Of a stretch of 64,000 nt of DNA, positions 1-9,278 are shown piece after piece. The notes beneath the pieces were generated by a model. That model saw only the letters and a list, made by a program, of their open reading frames with translations. It had not been told where the DNA came from and did not search any database. The DNA lies in assembly GCA_029959085.1 (NCBI GenBank), contig JARWIR010000001.1:65472899-65536898 (forward strand), written 5' to 3'. Source of the stretch: Nemophila menziesii (lineage: Eukaryota; Streptophyta; Magnoliopsida; Boraginales; Hydrophyllaceae). A program made the translations under genes and the position numbers. Position 1 is the stretch's first letter; each line of letters opens with the position of its first letter.

Positions 1-338
1 GATACATGAAGTATGCATACATGTTAAGCACTGCACCCTATTCTGGGTATTGATCAGGCGAGGTAAATAGCCTCGAAGAGTATGTTTTCTTTCTTCCCTA
101 CCATTTTCTATTTGCAATATATGTGTTTTATTTTATTTTATCAAGTCTGTTTCGAGTCATGGGGACATGACTCATTTTTGAGTTAGGGGTGTGGGATTCG
201 TTGTCCCTCATCTCCAATTTATGTGATTTACTATTTTTTTAGAGAAGTTTTTTTTTTTTTTAGAGATGGAGTTAGATGTAGAGTGTGTTTAATATCTTGA
301 AAGCATAATCTTAGTAAATCAATGATAGAAAGTAGTAT
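1..338 (+). mobile_element. E0: left part of the host LTR element, 3' noncoding region
   Basis: This segment aligns by eye with the reverse complement of 13325-13600, the region just after the second ORF of E2. It shares the tail of that ORF, a GAGTCATG/CATGACTC hairpin and the purine motif after it. It stops at AGTAT (334-338), where E1 begins, and the same 5 bases restart at 9279, so E1 inserted here. The element is therefore an older relative of E1 and E2 in + orientation whose 5' part lies outside the window. Confidence 0.8.
154..173 (+). other. RNA hairpin with GNRA loop (E0 copy)
   Basis: An 8-bp perfect stem, GAGTCATG (154-161) and CATGACTC (166-173), is closed by the tetraloop GGGA, which fits GNRA. 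Compared with the E1 and E2 copies, one G-C pair is replaced by A-T on both arms, a compensatory change. It sits directly before the polypurine-like TTTGAGTTAGGGGTG. Confidence 0.6.
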
Positions 339-384
339 TGATGTCTCCTTAATTGTTCGTATTTTCGACCCTTAGGAGACATCA
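339..384 (+). other. Inverted repeat at the LTR tip
   Basis: TGATGTCTCC (339-348) is followed after 26 bases by its exact reverse complement GGAGACATCA (375-384). The same arrangement opens the 3' LTR (7718-7763), both LTRs of E2 and both solo LTRs near 58.7 and 61.2 kb, although the loop sequences differ. Confidence 0.75.
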
Positions 385-890
385 TTTTTGGTGTTTAGTT
401 AATTAATTTGATAGACTTTTGGACTAAATATGCAATAATCCGGAATTACCTTTTTATTTCTAGCATTTTTAATTTATTAAACTTTTGCGCGTAATATTGG
501 TATTTTTAGTGTAAAGTTTACAGGTTTTAGATGTTAGCTAGGAGAGGAATCCGAGGAGAAAGTCAAAGATCAAAAGATAGAGTCAAGATTTGAAAAGAAA
601 TCCCGAAGATATTATTTTTAGAGCTGAAAATCCATTTTCCAGGCCATAGATTGCTGATTTCGAGGTGCTTAAGCGATGATCTAGCTGTTGACCTTTGAAG
701 AGAAATCATTCCTTATCGAGTTACGGAACTTTAGCAACTGGAATGAGGTCAATCGGAGTTATAACGCATCGGGAAAAGCCGTTTTAGTGAGGGTGTATCA
801 GCAGTTACGGGATTTTGGGCTTAGAATTTGGGCTTGGACATTTAATTAGTCTTTTATTTTCTGGTCCAAGCCCTAGTCCGAATTTATGCT

Positions 891-898
891 TATAAAAG
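891..898 (+). promoter_or_regulatory. TATA box of the E1 LTR
   Basis: TATAAAAG lies about 550 bases into the LTR, in the position expected for the U3/R promoter. The equivalent TATA-like sequence is kept in the degraded LTR at 21470-22555 (TATAAATAG near 21722). The transcription start would be roughly 30 bases downstream; this is inferred only. Confidence 0.55.
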
Positions 899-1905
899 GA
901 GGTATGGACTTCTATTTTTCACACAATTCACATTCTACAAGATTAAACACCAGAGAGAAGTCAACGGAAGGAAGAAGAAGAAGCTACAAGAGCTGGAGTG
1001 GGTCTATAGCTCCGTTCGTAGTCATTCCAATTCCGGAAATTAGGTTCTTTCAATTTTAATTTTGTAATCAAATATGAATTCCTTTATTTTTAATTTAGTT
1101 TTTAATTTTAATATGAGCTAAGCTTTTCATAGTGCTTGAGAACAAACAATGGGTGAATCCCAATCTTATTAATTAACGAATGTTGAATTTGGGTTTTTAT
1201 TGAATTAAACTAAATTAGGGCTTTTACTCTTTTCAATAAATTGAGATTATTTTACTGTTTTTAGAGTAGCTAACTAAGAACAGGTGTTAGTATTTAGGCT
1301 ATTCCAATTAGTGGCAATTGGATCATCCTGACGGAGGGTTTAAATACATAACCATTTATTCGAATCTAGGATAGAAGCTATTGATTCTGACGAACTTAGC
1401 TAATTCTAGGGCCAATGAGGTAATAAAACTTAAACATCTAAAGGTGGATCATATTTACCCTGACGGGACTAGTGACACCCTAGGATTGCCTTATAGTCCA
1501 CCCTGACGGGGGTATAAGGAATTTAGAATCCCGACCATTGTAATTGACCAATTTAGCCCTTAAACAACATAAGTTAAGAAATAGGATAGGGAGGATCCTT
1601 GCATTCTCAAGTGCTACATCTCATATTGCGTTTTACATCATTTTACTTGCGTCTTAGCTTCTACTTGCATTTTAATATTTGTCTTTCATTCATTAGCTTT
1701 AATAAACAAAACCAAACAAACATATTTTATTTACTTGTTTTCATAAGTGCATAAATCATTAATAGATAAGCATTGTAGTCAACCATACCGTCCTTGGAAC
1801 GAATCTGTTTTATCAGTTATACTACTTGGGACAACCGTACACTTGCGGTTGTGGTTCGATTATTATTTGCATTTATTTAGAACACACAAAGGACCACCAA
1901 GTTTT

Positions 1906-1923
1906 TGGCGCCGCTGCCGGGGA
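1906..1923 (+). other. Primer binding site for tRNA-Asp (E1)
   Basis: TGGCGCCGCTGCCGGGGA begins six bases after the LTR end. It complements the 3' end of plant tRNA-Asp (GTC) with one mismatch. This is the primer used by Athila/Tat-type elements. E2 has the same sequence at the same spacing. Confidence 0.85.
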
Positions 1924-2042
1924 CGGTAGCGTGTGACCACGGTGTTTATCCTTTAGTGATAGTTGCATTTATTTTTATATTTGTTTTTATCAGTTTTACG
2001 CTTTTTGCTTGTTTAGTTTTCTCAGGTTTTTAGGTTTGGTGT

Positions 2043-4778
2043 ATGCGAAGAAGGCTCAGATTTGAACCGCTAGTTCAAATCCTTGATAATCCGGATTCGT
2101 TAATCAGACTTGCAAATAAGAAAAGAAGAGAACAAGAGGAAAGAGAAATGGCTAATATTCAAGATCCATGGTTTACTAATGGTCCACCAGAAGTTCCATT
2201 CCGTGCTCCTGCTATAGGAGTAGGTGCTCCAGATATAAATGTTCCGAAGTTTCGTCCAGATCCGGGTATGATAGCTCAATTCCAAAACTTTGGAAATTTT
2301 CGTGGTAGAGTTGGAGAAGATCCTCTTAGAGCGATACAGAAATTCAAACAGATATGTGATTCTTACATCACACAAGGAGTTTCAAAAGAACAGATGTACT
2401 ACGCTGTGTTTAAATTTTTTGTTATTGATGGAGCAAGTGAATGGCACGATACGCAAGATCCGACGAAGATTACTAATTGGGACCAATTAGAGATTGCTTT
2501 CTTTGACAGGTATTACCCAAGTAACATGAGGCTAGATGCTGAATTAGAATTGACGCATTTCCGTCAAGAATATGATGAAACTTTGGGTAGGAGTTGGACA
2601 AGATTTCAGATGTGCTTACGTAGAGTCCCCAATCATGGCTTTTCAGAACAACAACAATTAAAAATATTTTATAGAGGCCTTGATGGGACTTCAAGAGAGA
2701 AATTGGATATGCTATGTGGTGCAGGTTTTCTTCAAGTTCAACCCGCTCATGCAAAGATCATCTTAGAGAGAACAGTCAAGAATGAAGTTGGGTGGAGTTC
2801 AGTAAGAACACCAGTTAAAAGAGTGAATAATGTTGATATGGAAGAAAAGTTTGCTACGCTAGAGACAAAGCTTCAGACCACACTAGAACAACAATTGAGA
2901 CAACTTACTCTAGCCGTGAAAGAAGGTTTCTCGAATAAAAGAGGTGAGGTAAAGGTTGCACAAGAGGTATATGGATGTGAGTATTGCGGTGTTAATGATC
3001 ATAGTTGGGAAAATTGTCAAAATAATCAAGAATCCGTGATGTTTGTGTCCAATAGAGGTAACTTTAATTTAAGTGGTAATGGATATCAGCCTAACAGAAA
3101 CCATCCGGGGTTTCAATACTCAAATCCTGATGGGGCAGCAAATCCTACTTATGCGTATCAGCCGCGTCCCCAAGGTAACAACTACAATCCAAGACCACAC
3201 AACAATTACCAAGGAGGACAGAATCAAAATTATGTTCAGAGACAAGCTCCTCAAGACAATTATGATGACATAATGAATCAGAAGGCCTTACCTGCCCATC
3301 CGCAAGAAGGAGTTACTCTTCAGAAAACAGTTGAAAGTTTAATCGCTCTTCAGACACAAGCTATGGAACGTCAAAACGCAGTTGAAGCAAGTATGAAGTT
3401 GTTCCAGAATCAGCTAAGTCAAATTAACAAACAACTGAATCAACGTCCACAAGGGCAACTCCCTAGCGATACTGAGAATCCAATCCAAATCGAAGACTGT
3501 AAAGCTATTACTCTCAGAAGTGGTAAGAACCTTCCTCCACCTCCTTTTCCCGTTATGAAAGAGAAAGAAGTCCCAAGAAAAGAAAAGGAAGTGGGTGAAA
3601 AAGAGAAAGAGAAAGAGAATAAGAAAGATAGTGAGGTTGAAGAAATAGTGAGGCCAAGTGAGACTCTAAAGAAGAAAGATGATACTATGATTAATCGTCC
3701 TCCTCCACCATTTCCATCGAGAGTTCAAAAGAAGGGTGACATGGCTGATTATCAAAAATTCTTTAACAAGGTAAGAGGACTTAGCATAAATATTCCGTTG
3801 TTAGAAGCTATTCGAGATGTGCCCAAGTATGCTAAGTTTCTGAAAAGAGCCCTCACCAACAAACGGCCATATTTTGATAATGAAATGATTGGTCTTCCTG
3901 AAGAATGTAGTGCTATTTGTCAAGGTAAATTACCTCCAAAGTTAGTTGATCCTGGGAGTTTCACAATTCCGATATCTATTGGTAATGAGTGCAGAGGAAA
4001 AGCACTATGTGACTTGGGTGCAAGCATAAATCTTATGCCCAAATCGATCTTTGATAAGCTTAATATTGAAGCAAGACCCACTTCTATGGTCTTGCAAATG
4101 GAGGATCGATCTCTTGCACATCCAGAAGGCCGAATCGAAGATGTCCTCGTTAAGGTAGGTACGTTAATTTTTCCCGCTGATTTCGTTATACTTGATTACG
4201 ACGCGGATAGGAATGTCCCCATTATTTTGGGAAGACCATTCCTAGCCACGGGGCGTACTTTGATTGATGTAGAAAACGGTGAAATGATTATGAGAATCCA
4301 AGATGAGGAGATGAAGTTTAATGTGTTTAGACCTATGAAGTTTCCGGATTCCAAGGAAGAATGTTTTCGTATAGATGTAAGGGAACCGGTAAGAAAAGAG
4401 CCAAGTAATGTTGTGGACACTTTAGGGGTGGAGGAGAAAGAGCTACGAAAAAAACCACCAATTAAAGCTCCTCCATATCCTAAAAATCCACAACTCAATC
4501 ATGCAAAGAAGAAAGAGAAAGCACGTACCACGAAGGTTCCGAAGGAACCTAAGAAAGAAAGAAAGAAAAAGGGGTTCAAAGTAGGTGAAGAAGTAGCTAT
4601 GAAGAAACCGAACCCCCATCCAAAGGTACGTGAATCCAAATGTTCTTGGCTAGGACCGTTCAGGGTCACGAAGGTTATCTCAGACACACTAGTGGGAATA
4701 AAAGCTAAGGGATGCAAATTTCGAGTTGCAAATATTGACAACCTTACTCACTGCTGGGGAGGTTATGTCAATGACTAA
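2043..4778 (+). CDS. Gag-protease polyprotein fused to integrase C-terminal tail (E1)
   Basis: This is an uninterrupted 911-codon ORF starting about 120 bases after the primer site; Met36 is an alternative start. Residues about 80-240 match the retrotransposon Gag domain. A CCHC zinc knuckle, CEYCGVNDHSWENC, lies at 312-325, followed by a Q/N-rich then K/E-rich linker. The aspartic protease motif DLGASINLMP is near residue 657, with its ILGRPFLATG flap and helix part near 730. From about residue 845 the protein reads as an integrase C-terminal tail with WLGPFRVTKV and a CWGGY ending. RT, RNase H and the integrase core are absent, so Gag could package RNA but copying must come from another element. 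The ORF is fully open, unlike its E2 counterpart. Confidence 0.9.
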   Translation: MRRRLRFEPLVQILDNPDSLIRLANKKRREQEEREMANIQDPWFTNGPPEVPFRAPAIGVGAPDINVPKFRPDPGMIAQFQNFGNFRGRVGEDPLRAIQKFKQICDSYITQGVSKEQMYYAVFKFFVIDGASEWHDTQDPTKITNWDQLEIAFFDRYYPSNMRLDAELELTHFRQEYDETLGRSWTRFQMCLRRVPNHGFSEQQQLKIFYRGLDGTSREKLDMLCGAGFLQVQPAHAKIILERTVKNEVGWSSVRTPVKRVNNVDMEEKFATLETKLQTTLEQQLRQLTLAVKEGFSNKRGEVKVAQEVYGCEYCGVNDHSWENCQNNQESVMFVSNRGNFNLSGNGYQPNRNHPGFQYSNPDGAANPTYAYQPRPQGNNYNPRPHNNYQGGQNQNYVQRQAPQDNYDDIMNQKALPAHPQEGVTLQKTVESLIALQTQAMERQNAVEASMKLFQNQLSQINKQLNQRPQGQLPSDTENPIQIEDCKAITLRSGKNLPPPPFPVMKEKEVPRKEKEVGEKEKEKENKKDSEVEEIVRPSETLKKKDDTMINRPPPPFPSRVQKKGDMADYQKFFNKVRGLSINIPLLEAIRDVPKYAKFLKRALTNKRPYFDNEMIGLPEECSAICQGKLPPKLVDPGSFTIPISIGNECRGKALCDLGASINLMPKSIFDKLNIEARPTSMVLQMEDRSLAHPEGRIEDVLVKVGTLIFPADFVILDYDADRNVPIILGRPFLATGRTLIDVENGEMIMRIQDEEMKFNVFRPMKFPDSKEECFRIDVREPVRKEPSNVVDTLGVEEKELRKKPPIKAPPYPKNPQLNHAKKKEKARTTKVPKEPKKERKKKGFKVGEEVAMKKPNPHPKVRESKCSWLGPFRVTKVISDTLVGIKAKGCKFRVANIDNLTHCWGGYVND

Positions 4779-4979
4779 TGAATGAGGTAACCCGTCGAGC
4801 TTAACGACGTTAAACAAAAGCCAATTCTTTGTATATTAGCTGAGTTTTTAAATTTTTGCAATTTAGATTAGTTTGATTTTCGTAATTTTAGTGTTTATTA
4901 TTAAGAAATGAGGAAGGGTAGTTGTTTTTGATGATTTCAGGGATAAAAAGGTCATGAGTTTGGGGTCGAAAAGGCGAAA

Positions 4980-5475
4980 ATAGGAGAAAAATTTGTGGTG
5001 TTCCAGGGGCCAAACCGGGTCCCCGCGTTTGCAAATGCGGGTACCCGGTTTCGAAAGCTAAAAATTCCAACATTCTGACCTTGCGTCTTGGGTCCCGCGT
5101 TTTGCTGCGTTTTGCTGCGTTTTGATTCGCGCCATCGACGCAAAACCGGGTACCCGCATTTGCAAATGCGGGCACCCGGTTTCGGAGCTGTAACTTGTGA
5201 AATTTTCTGACCCGGCGTCTTGGGAGGTTGCGTTTTGGTGCGTCTTGGCTCGCGCCATCGACGAGAATGCGGGTACCCGCATTTGCAAATGCGGGCACCC
5301 GGTTTCGAAGGGCAATTCTCTGACCCCGCGTTTTGGGTCCCGCGTTTTGGCTGCGTTTTGAGGTAATAAAAAAAAAAAAAACAAAAAAAAAAAAAAAAAA
5401 AAACTTTTTCGCGTCGACACAGCGACGCGAAACTGGGGCCCCGCATTTGCAAATGCGGGTACCCGGTTTCATCTG
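4980..5475. repeat. GC-rich block with four copies of a 40-bp palindrome (E1)
   Basis: Near-perfect 40-bp palindromes centred on GCATTTGCAAATGC and flanked by AAACCGGGT/ACCCGGTTT lie at 5012-5051, 5143-5182, about 5264-5303 and 5430-5469. Between them, GCGTTTTG and CGCGCCATCGACG units repeat, so the period is roughly 120-165 bases. A long A tract (5369-5402) sits in the third spacer. Repetition creates spurious minus-strand ORFs. The block lies between the Gag-PR gene and the second ORF, the same place as a different GC-rich block in E2. A related AACCGGGAACCCGG motif occurs twice near 7031-7073. Confidence 0.85.
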
Positions 5476-5853
5476 TGACAGTGCCGTTTTGAAGCTTTTT
5501 AGCCCTAGATTTTTACCTCCTTCTTCAACCCAGCCTCCAAAAACACTCCCAAAACCTAGAATTTCCTGAACATCATCATCAACAACCACACAATCCTCAA
5601 ATCTTGCTCTCTTTCACCACAACAACATGCAATCAACTCATCTCCCATCCGAAAAATATGATTAAAGTCCCACTTTTCTCCAATTGTTCTTCATCCAAGC
5701 TTCAAATTAAATCCAATTCCCTCTTCCCCCGCATCAATTAGCCTTTACCCATCTCATATTCCACCATAATCTTCAAGTCTTAAGCCTCAAAACATCAAAG
5801 TTCTAAGCCTTAGCTTCTTACTATTTGAAGTTTTGAGTTTGGGGTGGAAAGAG

Positions 5854-6141
5854 ATGCTTATCAGAACCATTTTCATGTGTACTTATCGAAGGAATTCTCC
5901 AAGAAACAGAAACACTTTTGGTGCTACTCAAGAACAAGCTATTGAGATTCCTATTTCACGTTTCAAACACAAGACTGAAGAGGTTCAAATTAAGGCTAAT
6001 CCTAAGAAGAGGGAAGTGATTGAGGAACCTGAAAGTGAGGAGGCAAATGATCCGATGATGGGTTGGAATCGAAAATCAAGGTGTTGGAAGAGAATCAGGG
6101 TACGAGGTGCGCCATTTTGGGAAACGTTACAAACAAGTTGA
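5854..6141 (+). CDS. Short second ORF of E1, function unknown
   Basis: A 95-codon ORF begins 8 bases after a TTTTGAGTTTGGGGTG motif, just as the 401-codon ORF of E2 follows TTTGAGTTGGGGGTT. The position therefore matches, but I see no convincing residue similarity, and the conserved domain of the E2 protein is missing. The product would be basic and charged (many K, R and E), without signal peptide or membrane segment. It is probably a remnant or an unrelated replacement, and may not be translated. Confidence 0.35.
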   Translation: MLIRTIFMCTYRRNSPRNRNTFGATQEQAIEIPISRFKHKTEEVQIKANPKKREVIEEPESEEANDPMMGWNRKSRCWKRIRVRGAPFWETLQTS

Positions 6142-6290
6142 ACTTTACTTGTTCAAAGCACAACTTACGATGTCTAGACGCAAGATAAAGTTCATGGACG
6201 CAACACCGACAACCAGCCTCGCGCTGGTTCAGATACGTTTTCTATCCCTTCTCATTTAGTGTATATTATTTTATTGCTTTGAGTCTTTTC

Positions 6291-6310
6291 GAGTCGTGGG
6301 GACACGACTC
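6291..6310 (+). other. RNA hairpin with GNRA loop (E1 copy)
   Basis: GAGTCGTG (6291-6298) pairs perfectly with CACGACTC (6303-6310) around the loop GGGA. It is followed directly by ATTTTTGAGTTTGGGGTG. The same unit is found in E0 with a compensated base pair and in E2. Confidence 0.65.
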
Positions 6311-7701
6311 ATTTTTGAGTTTGGGGTGGGGTTCGTTGCCTCATCCCAGTTTTTTATGTGTTATTTGTTTTATTTGCTTTCAATAAAATAATTTTCGGAG
6401 TTGCGTTTGACTATAGAAGATTTTAAATGTCCCTTTAAGCATACTTTTGATGAATCTATGATAGTAAATAATGGACTTTAGGGATTAATATAAAACGCAC
6501 TTACAATTGCATGCAAACATAGGTAATTAATAGGAAAAATTAATGAACAATGCAAATGAAGTAAGCTTGTACTCAAGGAATATGTCTGGTGTGTAGAACG
6601 TGAAATCCTAATTAGTAGAGAACCCACCTAGATATGAACTAAAGACAAGCTATGTATTTAGGAAAATGATAGGGGCAGTTCTTTGTTAGCCATTTGTGCC
6701 TTTTTAGCCTTCTATCCCTTGTATTAATTATTATCCGTCTTAGCCCACTTTGAGCCTTTAGCCGTTTCTTTGTAGCCACGATATAAGCCATTATCCCTTA
6801 GATTATTAGGCATGACCATATGACCCGCACTTGAATCACAATCCTGAGACATGTCTCGAGCTTGAGTTTGGGGTGGTGGGACCACATATGGGGAATTTAA
6901 TGGGTTGGGATTGATGTGCTTTGTATTGTAGCACAATTGCAGATGATTTATAATTGTAACCCTTTGCCGGGAATGAAGAAAAATGAAAAAGAAAGAAAAA
7001 ATGAAAAAAATTTGAAAAATCATACAGTAGGAACCGGGAACCCGGATTCGTCAAAACCGGGAACCCGGTTTGCTTCTGTACAAAAAAAAAAAAAAGAAAA
7101 AAAAAAGAGAAAAGAAAAAGAAAAATATGAATGAATAAAACATCCGGCAAAGTGGAATTTTCTGAAAATCATCTTATTTATAGTGGGTAGACATGGGACG
7201 CTAAATTATTGCGTATATGGGTGAGTGAGAACATCTTTTTGAGCGTTAACTCAAGCTCGAGGACACTGTTTATGGTAAGTGAGGAGAGAGCCAAAAGCTC
7301 ACTTCAAATTTACCAAATATACATCCACACCCGTCCTTAAGCCAATATTATAACCGTAAAGACCTCGTGATTCCTAAGTGCATAGTGAATTTATTATTCT
7401 GTTGATAGGGAATACACTAGGTGGAGCGTTCAAAGCGAGTTAGGAGTAATGACCACCCTATAGCCATCATACAGAGATGAGTACAAGTGTAACCTTCAAG
7501 CATTGCGACTTTAATTTTATGATTGAGATTATTTATGTTTGATGTTGCATGATTAGTGTATGTGTATATTAGTTTCTAGAGTTTGCTATATGAGATTTAT
7601 TTTGAGAATTGCTTTAGGGTTTATTTGCTAGCTTCTACTTGTTTATACGCTTACTTCTACCCCTTGTTTTGTTTTGTTTTGCTTTGTCGGGACGACAAAG
7701 G

Positions 7702-7717
7702 TTTGAGTTGGGGGTCT
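7702..7717 (+). other. Polypurine tract of E1
   Basis: TTTGAGTTGGGGGTCT abuts the TG of the 3' LTR and is the expected plus-strand primer. Closely similar motifs occur earlier in the element at 5832-5846, 6314-6328 and 6862-6875. Confidence 0.75.
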
Positions 7718-9278
7718 TGATGTCTCCATAATTGTTCGTATTTTCGACCCTTAGGAGACATCATTTTTGGTGTTTAGTTAATTAATTTGATAGACTTTTG
7801 GACTAAATATGCAATAATCCGGAATTACCTTTTTATTTCTAGCATTTTTAATTTATTAAACTTTTGCGCGTAATATTGGTATTTTTAGTGTAAAGTTTAC
7901 AGGTTTTAGATGTTAGCTAGGAGAGGAATCCGAGGAGAAAGTCAAAGATCAAAAGATAGAGTCAAGATTTGAAAAGAAATCCCGAAGATATTATTTTTAG
8001 AGCTGAAAATCCATTTTCCAGGCCATAGATTGCTGATTTCGAGGTGCTTAAGCGATGATCTAGCTGTTGACCTTTGAAGAGAAATCATTCCTTATCGAGT
8101 TACGGAACTTTAGCAACTGGAATGAGGTCAATCGGAGTTATAACGCATCGGGAAAAGCCGTTTTAGTGAGGGTGTATCAGCAGTTACGGGATTTTGGGCT
8201 TAGAATTTGGGCTTGGACATTTAATTAGTCTTTTATTTTCTGGTCCAAGCCCTAGTCCGAATTTATGCTTATAAAAGGAGGTCTGGACTTCTATTTTTCA
8301 CACAATTCACATTCTACAAGATTAAACACCAGAGAGAAGTCAACGGAAGGAAGAAGAAGAAGCTACAAGAGCTGGAGTGGGTCTATAGCTCCGTTCGTAG
8401 TCATTCCAATTCCGGAAATTAGGTTCTTTCAATTTTAATTTTGTAATCAAATATGAATTCCTTTATTTTTAATTTAGTTTTTAATTTTAATATGAGCTAA
8501 GCTTTTCATAGTGCTTGAGAACAAACAATGGGTGAATCCCAATCTTATTAATTAACGAATGTTGAATTTGGGTTTTTATTGAATTAAACTAAATTAGGGC
8601 TTTTACTCTTTTCAATAAATTGAGATTATTTTACTGTTTTTAGAGTAGCTAACTAAGAACAGGTGTTAGTATTTAGGCTATTCCAATTAGTGGCAATTGG
8701 ATCATCCTGACGAAGGGTTTAAATACATAACCATTTATTCGAATCTAGGATAGAAGCTATTGATTCTGACGAACTTAGCTAATTCTAGGGCCAATGAGGT
8801 AATAAAACTTAAACATCTAAAGGTGGATCATATTTACCCTGACGGGACTAGTGACACCCTAGGATTGCCTTATAGTCCACCCTGACGGGGGTATAAGGAA
8901 TTTAGAATCCCGACCATTGTAATTGACCAATTTAGCCCTTAAACAACATAAGTTAAGAAATAGGATAGGGAGGATCCTTGCGTTCTCAAGTGCTACATCT
9001 CATATTGCGTTTTACATCATTTTACTTGCGTCTTAGCTTCTACTTGCATTTTAATATTTGTCTTTCATTCATTAGCTTTAATAAACAAAACCAAACAAAC
9101 ATATTTTATTTACTTGTTTTCATAAGTGCATAAATCATTAATAGATAAGCATTGTAGTCAACCATACCGTCCTTGGAACGAATCTGTTTTATCAGTTATA
9201 CTACTTGGGACAACCGTACACTTGCGGTTGTGGTTCGATTATTATTTGCATTTATTTAGAACACACAAAGGACCACCA
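7718..9278 (+). repeat. E1 3' LTR
   Basis: This is the second copy of the 1561-bp LTR, ending GGACCACCA directly before the AGTAT target duplication (9279-9283). By eye it differs from the 5' copy at about four sites, including 7725 region T/A and the TATA-downstream A/C. Confidence 0.95.

Larger units (their letters stand above)
339..1899 (+). repeat. E1 5' LTR
   Basis: The LTR begins TGATGTCTCC and ends GGACCACCA, matching 7718-9278 except for about four substitutions. It carries a terminal hairpin (339-384), a TATA box (891-898), and four TGACG-containing motifs near 1329, 1388, 1461 and 1504. A 60-codon ORF at 1747-1929 lies in it and is not a gene. Confidence 0.95.
6142..7717 (+). other. 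Long 3' noncoding region of E1
   Basis: No ORF of note is present in about 1.6 kb. Blocks here align with the corresponding regions of E0 (9284-9820) and E2 (12022-13582 reversed), including CATATGACCCGCACT with the GAGTTTGGGGTGGTGGG block after it, GTAACCCTTTGCCGGG, and GTGAGGAGAGAGCC followed by AAAAGCTCAC. Such conservation between elements with different LTRs suggests RNA-level signals, for example packaging or plus-strand priming; that is inference. Confidence 0.7.
339..9278 (+). mobile_element. E1: complete non-autonomous Ty3/gypsy-type LTR element without RT
   Basis: Two 1561-bp LTRs (339-1899 and 7718-9278) begin TG and end CA, and are flanked by the direct repeat AGTAT at 334-338 and 9279-9283. 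Internally it has a tRNA-Asp primer site, a Gag-protease-integrase-tail ORF (2043-4778), a GC-rich palindromic repeat block, a short ORF, 1.6 kb of noncoding sequence and a polypurine tract. No RT, RNase H or integrase catalytic domain is found in any frame. I counted about four substitutions between the LTRs, so the insertion is recent. The primer site and the DLGASINLMP protease motif point to the Athila/Tat side of Ty3/gypsy. It is inserted in the 3' noncoding part of E0. Confidence 0.93.

Noticed and set aside
1747..1929. 60-codon ORF repeated at 9126-9362
   Set aside because: It lies inside the LTR of E1 and simply reads through its conserved end.
4888..5589. 233-codon minus-strand ORF with repeated peptide motifs
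   Set aside because: It runs through the GC-rich palindromic block; the palindromes make similar ORFs in several frames, and the element is read on the plus strand.
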